From positions 318,211-382,210 of the forward strand of contig CM012953.1 in NCBI GenBank assembly GCA_000181795.3: a stretch of DNA of 64,000 bases. Direction: 5' to 3'. The first letter of the stretch is position 1, and the number at the start of each line of letters is the position of its first letter. Both the position numbers and the translations under genes were made by a program. This document shows positions 13,801 through 24,475 of the stretch, in pieces. Origin of the DNA: Trichinella spiralis. Taxonomy: Eukaryota > Nematoda > Enoplea > Trichinellida > Trichinellidae. The notes beneath the pieces were generated by a model, which did not search any database, had not been told where the DNA came from, and worked only from the letters and a program-made list of their open reading frames with translations.

Positions 13801-15150
13801 TAAAATATTTCGTTAAGTAATCATTTAAATGGCCAACGCTAAATATGCTTTAATAAATACATTGAAATGATAACATGAATTAAAGTGAACTATAGACAGT
13901 GAAAATAAATACATTAATGAAACATAATTTTTAAAATGAGTGCGCTTGTTAATTTTTAAATATCATACATATGTGAAAATCAGTTTTTGCACAATTATTA
14001 AAATGAATTGAAATTTTAATTTTTTTAACTTTAGAGCATTTCACAAACAAATTGCACTGCAATAGCTGTTTTTTCAGTAAAAAATGAATAAATTTATTAT
14101 CATAAAAGTTATCATTTGCGATAGAAATTTATTTCTAATTTATTTTATGATAGGGATATATAAACTGATATGCAAAAATCTATTAAAAATTTCAAACCTC
14201 CGTATTGGTCTCAATAATATTTTGATCATTAAAATTGTTTATTTAAAATTACCAATTTTTTTGAATTTTCTAATAAAAAAAACAAAAGTATTCATTTAAA
14301 TATCACGAATAAAATTATAAAAATAAATTAATGAATAATAATTCATAGTTAAATGAAAATTAACGATAAAGATTCTATTGATTAAAAAATTGCTACTTGT
14401 AGAAGTGCTAAAGGGCAAAGATTTCTCAGAATTAGTTTCATTTTAAAGCATTTCAACGATTTCTCAGAAATGTAAATTTAGTTTTATTCTTATATAATGC
14501 TACATATATGAGCTATTACTCCTTTTACATAATGACGATATTACATTGAAGGAAATGATGACCATGTTATGAAACATTGATTGCAAAACAATTATCAAAT
14601 CTCAAATTAAGCTATTCTCTTGTTATTATGAAGGAGATGAAATAAAATTTAAAAAACAAACTTGCATAAAATACATGAAAAGTTTAAGAATAAATTCATA
14701 CTATATTTCTTCTAAAGGCAAAGCTGAAGCAAGCATCATTATTTCATTTGCTATTCATCGATAGAAAAAAAATGATAAAATATACTTTGTTCAATACAAA
14801 TTTCATTCAATACCAGTATGAGTTACTCATTAATATAATAACGTTGCAATGTTTTTAGTTATTTTAGTTCAAAAGTGTTAAATTACAATAATTAAATTTA
14901 TATTTTCAAATTATAAGCTTAAAATTAACATGAATTAATAATTAGTATTGTTCATTTATTTATGAATTTGAATTAAATTTCATTTGCTAAATAAATTTGC
15001 AAACAAAAAGTAACTAGATATATTTTTAACAATATTTTATTGTTATAAATTTGAGAAAAACAGAGAAGATACGATTTAAACAATGAATATAATTTTAAAA
15101 TAAATCTTCATAAATTCACATTGCTGATTTCAGAACTTCTCTTACAAGGG
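10861..15150. other. AT-rich intergenic stretch between the two BPI-fold genes
   Basis: Nothing but low-complexity AT-rich DNA is visible. No frame here resembles a protein family. Confidence 0.5.
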
Positions 15151-15156
15151 TTTATT
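15151..15156 (-). terminator. AATAAA overlapping the stop codon of the second BPI-fold gene
   Basis: On the minus strand the end of the gene reads CATAAATAAACC: the TAA stop at 15152-15154 lies inside an AATAAA hexamer. A second minus-strand AATAAA near 15033-15038 gives a more normal 3' untranslated length, so the overlapping one may be chance. Confidence 0.25.
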
Positions 15157-16804
15157 TATGACCGGAAACTGTAGCATTGACAGCATCAATAATGCGCTTT
15201 TCATCGATTTTGAAATCAAAAGCTGCCATTAACGCATCATCCATCATTTCCAATTTTAAATTAGTAATGTTTAGAAATGGAAGTGATATGACAAATCCTT
15301 GCCTAAAAACACGCGCCAAAGTGGTTTGAATCAACTGTTTCGTGTAATCAAAAAATGAGCTGGCTTCCTGCACATCTGCTTTTATGTAATTTTCTTGTAC
15401 TCGCATGTTCCACTGGTCAAAATTTACTGTTCCAGCCACATGATTTCGAGCTCTTGGTGCGTTGAGCTGAATTCGCATAATGAAATTACACTTTGCTATT
15501 AGTGCTTTCTTTGCAGGTGAACTGTCGTCAAGCTTAGCTGACAAAGTGGTCAAAAAGTCACCATAAAATCGGGCACCGTCTCGTCTAAATTGTACCGCTG
15601 GCGGTTTGGAAAATTCCATATAGATTTCTGGATTTTGTTCAGGAAATGTACTGCTAAAGCTAGGCAATAAATCCGTGATACAGACTGATTTAGCACATTC
15701 AGTTTCAAAAAAATAACTCAACCAAGGTACTTGTTTTTTGTTAAATGTAAGTCGAAAAGTTCCTATTTCATACAAAGAGTATAACAATGAATTGAGAACA
15801 TAATCGGATATGTACACGTTTACCATATAATTTCCATCGCGGACTCCTTGAGGAAGTGGAGTTGGATGGAATGGAATGTTGCAGCGTTGACGATGACAAA
15901 CTTTTCCAAGCAAAGGTATTGAAAAAGTTTGACTTGCAGTAGCTTGAATTGGGCCAGTCAAGCTGGGCTTGAAAATTAACGCTCGTCCAAGAACGTAAAA
16001 TCGTTTCTGATCTCTTAGCGGTAACAATTTGAATAATCTTTTCATTGATGAAATTGGCACAAGACCATGGCTATGAGGGTCGAGTAAAAATTGTTCTCCA
16101 AATGGCTTTTTTATATAGCCATTCATGTCAGATATCATTTTTCCAATAATGCTACACTGTTTCTGATTTATCTGCGTTTTTATTGCCCGTTCAATACGAA
16201 ATGGTCTTATTACAATTACATCTTTATCATTCGTATTGTAATGTATATGCACTAAATTGGTTCTAGCTTGACAATGTGTCATCTCAACATGAAGAGATCC
16301 ATTTGAATCCGGCTGCATGGTAAACACAAATTCACCGTTAACATTTTTAAGCTCAGTTTTAGCCACACCGTCACGTTTTGGTCCTCGGATATTGGTGCTG
16401 AGATGTATTTCCAAATTTTTCATTTCCACAGCAAGACCATTTGGCTCAACTGGCTGAATGTATACATTTCCTTCTTTTCCAAACTTTTCCACTTTACCAT
16501 CTAAAATTTCACCAGAAAACGGACCCATGTTCATATCCGGCTGCGGTGGAATGGTAAAAAATGGCACTATTGCTCGAAAAACACTGTTCGTTGACATGCT
16601 CAACTGTTGAAAACCTTTTGGAGTGATCACCGCCACCAAACCTGGCAAGCCAGCTTTGCCACGTTTAACAAAATCATAAACATCCGTTTTATAAGCATAA
16701 TTTAAATAGCCAGCTTTGTTTAAAGGTCGGAGGCTTTTTGCAGCAAAACTGATACTGCTCATGCAAGCTAACAATAACAGTAGCATTATTGGATGAAGCT
16801 GCAT
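15152..16804 (-). CDS. Secreted BPI/LBP/CETP-family protein (paralog 2)
   Basis: Uninterrupted minus-strand frame of 550 codons from the chosen start. The frame extends to 16870, but the methionine at 16804 is preferred because it begins a clean signal peptide, MQLHPIMLLLLLACMSSISF. The protein parallels paralog 1 throughout: a cysteine pair 39 residues apart (HCQARTN...KQCSIIG), then VCHRQRCNIPF, then ECAKSVCITDLLP. This conserved pattern supports two BPI-fold barrels and extracellular export. The same strand, intron-less structure and about 4.6 kb spacing suggest an ancient tandem duplication. Divergence is high enough that distinct ligands are possible. The family call is firm; the function of nematode members is not established. 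Confidence 0.8.
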   Translation of the reverse strand: MQLHPIMLLLLLACMSSISFAAKSLRPLNKAGYLNYAYKTDVYDFVKRGKAGLPGLVAVITPKGFQQLSMSTNSVFRAIVPFFTIPPQPDMNMGPFSGEILDGKVEKFGKEGNVYIQPVEPNGLAVEMKNLEIHLSTNIRGPKRDGVAKTELKNVNGEFVFTMQPDSNGSLHVEMTHCQARTNLVHIHYNTNDKDVIVIRPFRIERAIKTQINQKQCSIIGKMISDMNGYIKKPFGEQFLLDPHSHGLVPISSMKRLFKLLPLRDQKRFYVLGRALIFKPSLTGPIQATASQTFSIPLLGKVCHRQRCNIPFHPTPLPQGVRDGNYMVNVYISDYVLNSLLYSLYEIGTFRLTFNKKQVPWLSYFFETECAKSVCITDLLPSFSSTFPEQNPEIYMEFSKPPAVQFRRDGARFYGDFLTTLSAKLDDSSPAKKALIAKCNFIMRIQLNAPRARNHVAGTVNFDQWNMRVQENYIKADVQEASSFFDYTKQLIQTTLARVFRQGFVISLPFLNITNLKLEMMDDALMAAFDFKIDEKRIIDAVNATVSGHK

Positions 16805-16870
16805 CGTTAACAACCTTGCAAATGAAAAATACCAAAACCAAGTAGAAATTTCCAAGTGCAAACTAGACAA

Positions 16871-19271
16871 TTTGTTATCAATTTAGGACGACAAAAGAGC
16901 GATGTACGAGAAAAAGCAATGCGCAATGTCGAACGAACTATATTAGACAAGATTCAGTTGCATAGTTCACATAATAAATCAGGTCAACATTTGGAAGTTT
17001 ATTGCAAAATTATATTTATTTTATTTAATACACAAGTTTAATGCTAACTTGCATAACTTCAATGTAATTATCATAATAATAACTTATTGCTATGCGTGAA
17101 TCACGCATGTTAGAGTATTTCTACATTCAATATTTTACATCTTAATAACTGGAGAAATACTACCATTTAGTATTATTTTTGAAATAAAATACGAAAGACT
17201 GTGAAGATTTTGAATGTGATAAGACACATGCTATGAAGAACAACTTTTTTCTAAAAATTTTCAGAAAAGTGGAAAAGAGAATAATGCACGTAATGCAGAC
17301 AGTTGCATGACCTGAAAATTGTCAACATGTTAAATGTTAGCAATTAACAAAATTCAGTTTTTTAATGATTGTGATAGAGTTATTTTACTAAAAGTGCTTT
17401 TTAATGACAAAAAATAAAATTATAAAGCAGGTAACTTATTTGTAAATTTATGAATTTTGAATGATGGCACTCTCTGTAAGAAATGTATTGAAAGTATTAG
17501 ACGTTGTCATCATTTAAACTTAGCATTTTATTTAAAATTAAAAATATAATTTTTTATTTACACTTAAATTGCTGCAGATTAATTTAAATTACTGTTAAAT
17601 TAGAAAGTTCAATGTTTACCTATCTCACAACAAATATATTTTGAAATTATTTGTTAATTCTGAAAAACCATCAGTGTGAATAAATGAATTTTATATTTAG
17701 TTGTCCAACTTACTAATTTAAAATAAGTAATGTATCATTAAAAAATTTTTCCTATTTTACATTTATTATAAATTAAATTTTTACCTGAAATACTTTGATT
17801 TTGCTTCCTAATTTTTAAGCAATTATTTTTGGTCATTTATAAAATTAAAAAAACCTTAAATTAAAGAATGAGTCACGCTTAATTTAATTTAATTTAATTT
17901 TATTTTATTTTATTTTATATTTTAAGTGAATTTTCAAAACTTTGAGCTATTAAAATATGTTGCATTTTGAAATTTGCTTTTTAAATTAATATTCGTAATG
18001 AATTGTTATATGGTAAGTAGGTTTCACTGTATGCGTTGTCATTTTGATGAAAATGGACTTTTAGAATTTTAACTAGAGCAGTTTGTGGAAACCCAGTTTA
18101 TCTGTTGCACATTCAAATTATATATTTACATAAATATAATTAACAGTATTTATATGAATATATATATATATAGCTGAGAATTTAAATAGAAATCAAAAGC
18201 AAAAGAGTTAAATCTGTTTTTTCATAATATTTATGTTATGTATAATTAGTCTGACAACGTTTTAAGATTATGAAATTCATTAGATTGCTAATTTTGCATT
18301 TCAAAGAATTTTACAGTAATTCCTTTGAATGAAAAATTTTCTAAAAATTGGCTAGTTAAGTATACTTCGTGTAATTAACATTGAGTTATGCTGTATTTAT
18401 GCTCAGTAAATATGCAATGCGCATTGTTTATTAAAATGCTTTGTCTGTAAAAATAAATGGTACGCAGAGCATGTAATTTTCTAAATCTTTATGAACAGTT
18501 TCTGAATAGCATTAGGATTCGCTGGCAGTGATTCAACTTTAGCTCACACATTCATTGGTTTAATTTTATCCGTTCTTTTTACTGATTTGTTGAAATAATA
18601 ATTTTTTGTATCAGATAATTCACTTACCTGAAAATGTTTTATACTGCCATATGTTGATCATAACTTTTCTGATAAATAATTTATGCCTGCGTGTAATGTC
18701 TTAACATTAACATTTGTTTGCAATTTTAATATCAGTTTTTAAAGTCACAATTTACATTTTGTTATCTAATTGAATTTTTTATGATTCAACATCCTGAACG
18801 AAACGGAATTGTATATCTAGGAGAATGAGACACAGTTATGTGCATATCACATATTAATACAACATAATACTATACAAAAAAGACAAACAACACAGAAAGA
18901 AAAATAAGATGAAGCAGTGTAATACTGCTGCACAATATATAACAAAACATAATATTAAAGATATAGCCACCTACTGTTATATTTTTAATAATTTAATATT
19001 GAAAGCTGCACAACTAGAGACTGCCTTGCTCCCTGCAGTTAAGAGGTTTCTCCTAAGTATTTACATGATGGGTTTGAAAACACCTATCAAGTAGTGACTA
19101 CTATAAGCGTGAGCAAAAAATTAAATCAGACGAATGTTAAATAAATATATATAGTTGCTGTAAATTAAACAAAATGTGATTTATTTATCAAATTTATGGG
19201 GTTTATTTGTTTGAATGGGTTCTAATTTTAAGTAAACTTGTTAATCAATCTCACGTATTTATCCAACATCA
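16871..19271. other. AT-rich intergenic stretch
   Basis: No gene recognised. It includes an imperfect TTTTA/TTTAA microsatellite near 17880-17920 and an AT microsatellite near 18160-18172. Confidence 0.45.
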
Positions 19272-21179
19272 ATGAATGCTAAGATGTTGCTTGGTAAAAA
19301 TTATTTGATGATTTACATCAGATGGATTTTATTTTTGTGCATTTATTTTCCGAGTCGTTCATTAGCAACATCAAAATGTCAAAATGCAGCAGGAACTAAT
19401 GCAGGAGACTGGTATGAGGTTGCTTTTAATTATTTTTGTATAAAAAGCATTTGTTAAAGTTTATATTTTCCTGGGTCTGTGAGTAAGATGTGGAATACTC
19501 TTTCTGAAAGACATGAAAGTACTTTATGCCTATACATCTAACAAAATGATCTGTTCATTTCTTTAAAATTTTTTCAGGGCCATTTTATATAAAGCTCCTG
19601 CACAAGCGAACGGAAAGATATTACTTCCTGGTGCGAACTGGGCAAATAACGCAGCACTTGTTACCGCAAATGGTGGTCATTCATTTGCTAAAGCTCTTGA
19701 GCATGTTGTCGCGTCAGGTGGAAATAACAAATTTATTGCATATAACAATGCTCCACCGGATATTTCAAAAGTTAAAACGAAATCAAACAGTAAAGGTAAG
19801 AAGAACTACAATTATAACATAAAGCAGCGTTTTGCATAGCACGTGTAATATTTAGGTGTATTAATGATGGATACAAGTAATAATGATGCTGCATCATGGA
19901 TTGTTCATACAGTACCAGGATTTCCAAAAGCACTAAGAGGATACTTATTTCCTCCTGCAGAAGTTCAGAAAGGCCATCTATTGATTTGTTTAACAATTAC
20001 GGAAGGCCAAATTGATACAATTGGTAAATATTGAAATATATGATAAATTACTTAATAAAATATGTAAAAATTATGTGTCTTTTATAATTTTTAAAGAAAC
20101 AAATATTTATGAACAATAGTTCTATCAAATATTATGCAAATAATTTTTAGCTCTGACATTGAGAATTGCAACTCCGTTGATATACCACAGTGATATACCA
20201 GATACTGAAATCGATTCTCGACCAAATCTTAAAAAACTGATTAATGGTGAATCAAGAATTCTGCCACCTTTAACAGTAACACGGGAAATTTCAACTGCAG
20301 GCCCCGGAGGATTGAAAATTACAATTTACAGCAAGAATGAAAAATCAAAATATGGTAAATTTTTATTTCCTTTAATTCAATCATTCAGCTGCTTAAAATA
20401 TTAAGTCCAAATTTTAAGTTTACTTAAAAAAGACAAATTAATAACAGCAAACTGAATTTTCAAAATGCAGTACGGTGAAAAATTGTTGGATAAAACTTTG
20501 AAACATAATATTTATCAAAATTATAATATCAAAGTTCACAGATCAAATAAAAGCATTTTGCGTTGTACTCTGGGAAATCTTATAAATCTGTTTCTGACAT
20601 TAACCCTTGAGTGGTGGCGCACTTGATCAGAACGTTATTAGTGGCGTGGGGTTCAGTGGGCCCCTCTACTGTTAACAAAAGTGATTTTAGAAATAAATTT
20701 TGCAAATAAATAAATCAAAATATAAATGCATGAATTTAAAATTTTACATTTATAAAATACATCTGTTGTTCATTTTTAAAATGCTAAAAAGACTTTTTCA
20801 GAGATTTACCGGAGAATACTGATCAAAAAGTTGAAGTCTACAATTAAAGTTTGGACAGCAAGAGATAAGAAATTAAAAAGTGATTGTAGAATCTCTGGGA
20901 AAAATATAAGATTAGTAACAAGTCCTATATCTGTAAATGGTGATCAAAGTACACTTGAAAATGATGTTTCTCAATGGTTAGTCACTGAAGTAGGAAATAA
21001 ATTTTGTGCCGTTGACAAACCATATCAGGTAAGGTTATATTCACAAAAAAGCAGTTGTTTGAAAAAACATTATTTAGAAAAGTCAAACGAAAGAATCTTC
21101 AATGGCAGTATGCATAGAAGATGTCACCATTTCAACTCGTTTTAATGAAATTGCGCTGAATTTGGAAAACTGCACTTGA
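19272..21179 (+). CDS. DNase II-like secreted protein with altered catalytic motif
   Basis: Six exons, 19272-19411, 19578-19795, 19856-20023, 20151-20354, 20802-21028 and 21078-21179, join in phase to 352 residues, the usual DNase II length. The start gives a hydrophobic leader (MIYIRWILFLCIYF) before SLATSKCQ. Family landmarks in order are GDWAILYKAP, SWIVHTVPGFP, IKVWTARDKKLKSDC and, near the end, SQTKESSMAVC, matching the SQ.KRGG..VC tail of DNase II. The usual DHSKW motif, whose histidine is the catalytic general acid (His295 in human DNase II), here reads DVSQW, so the histidine is valine. By family the enzyme cleaves DNA in acidic or extracellular settings; this copy is probably inactive or altered. 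AATAAA occurs at 21418-21423. Exon joins are my choice; ATGs at codons 5 or 13 are alternative starts. Confidence 0.78.
20602..20673. mobile_element. Possible piggyBac-like terminal fragment in a DNase II intron
   Basis: A GC-rich island in an AT-rich intron begins TTAACCCTTGAGTGGTGG and later contains GTTCAGTGGGCCCC before another TTAA. TTAA followed by CCCTT and a GGTCAGTGGG-like inner motif recalls piggyBac-type ends. It is only about 70 bases long and carries no gene, so the call is tentative. Confidence 0.25.
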
Positions 21180-22100
21180 AATATCTATAAAGCTCACTGG
21201 AATAACTATCTTATTTTTGTATATTTATTTTGTAATATAACTCTTTTAACAACCTGAAAATTTCAGAATATGAAATTTATAGAGATTTTATACACTTCAG
21301 CAAAAAATAATTTAAGAAATTTTATATGTATAAATGATTTTGAAGTAAACTAGGAATTAAATTTTTTTGATATCACTGTTCTATAGCTTGCCATGACAAA
21401 TCAACAATGCATAATGCAATAAATAAACTTTTCAGATTATATGTGGATCAGTTTGGCTGTTTCAGGAAGTTCATTCAGTTTGCTACATTTTTGGAGAAAA
21501 TTTTTATCGCGCTTTCTTATTAGTTACAAAAGTCGTTTTTTCATTGAATTTTTTGGCGTAGTCAGTTGGTTTTTGTTATTTAATTGTTCACCGATTCACT
21601 TTTCTTGGTTTTAATTAGCTGCTATATTTTTTATTTCATTGGTACAAATATTTTCATTTACGATGACGTAATGTTACTGTAGTAGTGACGTACTTCAGTA
21701 ATGTAACTTTTTATTATTTCCATATTTTAGTAAATTTATTTTTATCAACATCTATGAAGTTTTCTGATTCATTGAAGTTTTGCTTTTTAATATATTATTT
21801 GATTTGAAGTTCACACTTTTTAGTGATCAGTATATTCAAAAACAATATTTATCATTATTCTGTATTTTATTGTATTACAATGAAGTTATATCAAATGTGA
21901 CAGTAATAACGCAGCAAGAACAACACAAAATATAATAAGTGCAATAGTGATCTTACAACTTCCTTACAGCCTTATTTATACCAAAATAAACTAATTGTTA
22001 ATAACAAAAAATACGTGCTGTGCATTCAGCAAACTCTTTTCTACATCCTCAGCATTTTTTCTGTTTATCGGTATTTTTTTAGTTTTATCCCTTTCCTTCA

Positions 22101-22300
22101 TAAATTAAATCGTTGTCTGATCCAGGCAGTGAACCCCTGCTAGTGCGCAATTACTGTGCACCCGGAATAATGGGAACAAAAGCCTGGGCGGAAAATAAAA
22201 GATCAATCCATGTTCTATACCTGCTGACGGGGATAATTAGCAATGATTATATCGCAGCAGAGCAGATATAAAGCGGATAACGGGCACCAGTTTGGCGAAA
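22101..22300 (+). repeat. Diverged interspersed repeat, copy a
   Basis: This segment (TCTGATCCAGGCAGTGAAC and following bases) aligns by eye for about 200 bases with 48314-48510 (TCTGACCAAGGCAGTGAAC), including a shared CAATTA.TGT.CAC and AATGGGAA. Neither copy encodes a recognised protein. It is probably an old transposon fragment. Confidence 0.45.
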
Positions 22301-22634
22301 GCATTAACAAAAAGTAAATTTTGCTTGGTGTTCCGTTGAAATCATTTTTGTTGGCGTTTATCATTGAGAAAAAGTTAAAATGTCGCGTAAAGTGCATGGA
22401 TATGAAAGTAACAATTCAGAATTTTAAATGTAATATTATACATAAGAATATCCTATCATATTGTAAACTCATTATGAATTAATTCTCACCTCTATAATGA
22501 GCGTCTAACATAAAGTTACACATAACATAAAGTGTTCCGGGAAATGATTAATCATTAATCATTTCAAATGGACATTTCTAAAATTTCTCAAATTCAGAAT
22601 TTTCAGCGTGCGGAAAAATGGGGTTCCGCAAAAT

Positions 22635-23487
22635 ATTGTCAAATTGTGTGAAAAAAGTGTTGAAAAAGAAAAAAAGATTTGAAAAATAATGCAGGAGCTC
22701 CGTGAGACAAAAAAAATACATTTAGGGTTCTGCGAGGATGAAATTGTTGAGAAACGCCTTATTAATACATATGAAATATTTGAAGTTAACATTCTTATCT
22801 ACATGACATGGTATTTCATCAATCAGCCAGTTTCGCATTGCTTTGCTACATTCCTGAATCATTTAGCAAAATATTGCAAAAGCGGTTTTTGTTTATAACA
22901 GGATAGAGTTTACGAATTGAAATATATGCATAAATCAGAGACGTGCTAATTGTTCTGAAAATAAATTACTGATGTATTGATATTAATAATAAACTCAGAT
23001 TTCACGTGACTTCACATAATTTTACATGATCTCGGTTTAAACAATGTTATATGAGCAATTAATCACAGTAACGGACACATGCGCATAAAAGAAAAGCTGA
23101 AAAAGCAAAATATAAAAATAAAAAACTATATTAAATATAATAAACTACATTTTCATTCAATTGTGTTGAGTAAACAACAGACTGTCAAACAAAAACAACA
23201 GAAAACCTAAAAACAGCTAAAAATTTTTTTATTAAAATAGAAGTCATGAATGTATTGGTATCTTACCCAACAAAATATATACATAATAAACAGTAATACT
23301 GTATATAAGTAGATGCGCGCTGTACTATTCTGTAGAATAAAAAAGTAAAAAAAATAAATCACGTTTTTAGAGCTATTTATTTTAGAATGAATTATAATAA
23401 AAAATATTTTATATTTAAGTTTTTAAAAAAGCAGTGTTTTTTGCATTTATTAAATCAAAATTTATTAAATTTCTTAAGTCTTAAAAT
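22635..23487 (+). repeat. Host-type direct repeat, copy 1 (intact)
   Basis: 853 bases of AT-rich sequence recur at 28919-29057 plus 32710-33398. The two copies differ by scattered substitutions and an indel of roughly 27 bases near 23160. This copy keeps the uninterrupted site (AATACATATGAAATATT near 22764-22780) at which the gypsy palindrome sits in copy 2. It ends at the first base of the BEL/Pao LTR. Confidence 0.85.
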
Positions 23488-24420
23488 TGTTCCGAACGGA
23501 ACAACACCGACCCAGTCGGTGTGACCTGGCCAAGGGCTGGTGCCCAGAAGTCGCGGGTAGGCCAAGAACAATACCCGCGCATCGCCGGCCAGATCGCTAT
23601 CTGGGCGTCTGGAGGCTCTGAGTCGGGGTCAGAGAGGCCCCCTGCTGCGCCCCGATCTATCGTCGTTCGCGAGACAATGGCGAGTGCGCCATAGCGGCGA
23701 TGGCAGTGAGATCATAGGGCATGGAAATGGTCATTATGACGTGACCATTAAGGGATTAGCGCAAGATCATAAGATCTGAACCATAACAACATAATTGAAG
23801 ACCGACAAGGCTTTAGATCGGCGCCGGAGATAGGGAGCGTTCCCGCGGTGAGCGAGCTGCCTATTGGTGGTTCGCGTTGGGTCGACTGCGGGACCGCCGA
23901 CCCTGGCCCTATATACAGGGATAGAAAGTGCGCCGCGCGATATAAGCGTCAGTTGGACGATTGTTGTACGAGAGGACGAATTGGTTGCGAGAAGTTGGCT
24001 TAGAATACGTGGTATGCAGTACTGGTTGTCAGTATTGCCGGTATTCCGAAGAGACGAGTTGGGAAGTCTGGACGAACCGAGTCGAAGTGCAACCGAAGGA
24101 CGATCGAGCGAGGGACTCGTACGTATCGTATTGAAAGGCATTCGAATTACTGTTAGGGACAACGGTAGTAGCTCGGGTATTCGTACACTTCGAGCGTTTA
24201 GTCGCAACGTATAGTGTCAGTGGAGTCAGGGAACCGGAAGACGTCCGTGAAGGAGACCATCATCGACAAGAGTTTTGGAGACCCTAAATGCAGTCCACGC
24301 CGTGGAAGATACACCTGATCCACCCTAATTATACAGTCCACTTACGTTTGGCCGGACGAACGAACGTCTGGTCAATTTGTACCTGAAAGTTAGATTACTG
24401 TTGCGATTCTGACTCTAACA
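23488..24420 (+). repeat. BEL/Pao long terminal repeat, plus orientation
   Basis: A 933-base GC-rich unit starts TGTTCCGAAC at the junction with AT-rich host sequence and ends GACTCTAACA just before a primer binding site, so the ends are the expected TGTT..AACA. A TATA-like CCCTATATACAGGG lies near 23910. Parts of the same LTR recur reversed at 26930-27401 and 28392-28918. Open frames inside it are not taken as genes. Confidence 0.8.
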
Positions 24421-24421
24421 T

Positions 24422-24439
24422 TGGTCCTCCGAGTCGGAT
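24422..24439 (+). other. BEL/Pao primer binding site
   Basis: TGGTCCTCCGAGTCGGAT begins one base after the LTR end. A sequence starting TGG that could pair with a tRNA 3' end ending in CCA is what primes minus-strand synthesis. I cannot assign the tRNA. Confidence 0.6.
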
Positions 24440-24475
24440 CAATCGAAAACCAGCGATCTATAGATAGTAAATACC

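Noticed and set aside
23767-24214. Open frames of 116-146 codons in the BEL/Pao LTR
   Set aside because: GC-rich LTR DNA gives long chance frames on both strands, and neither resembles a known domain.
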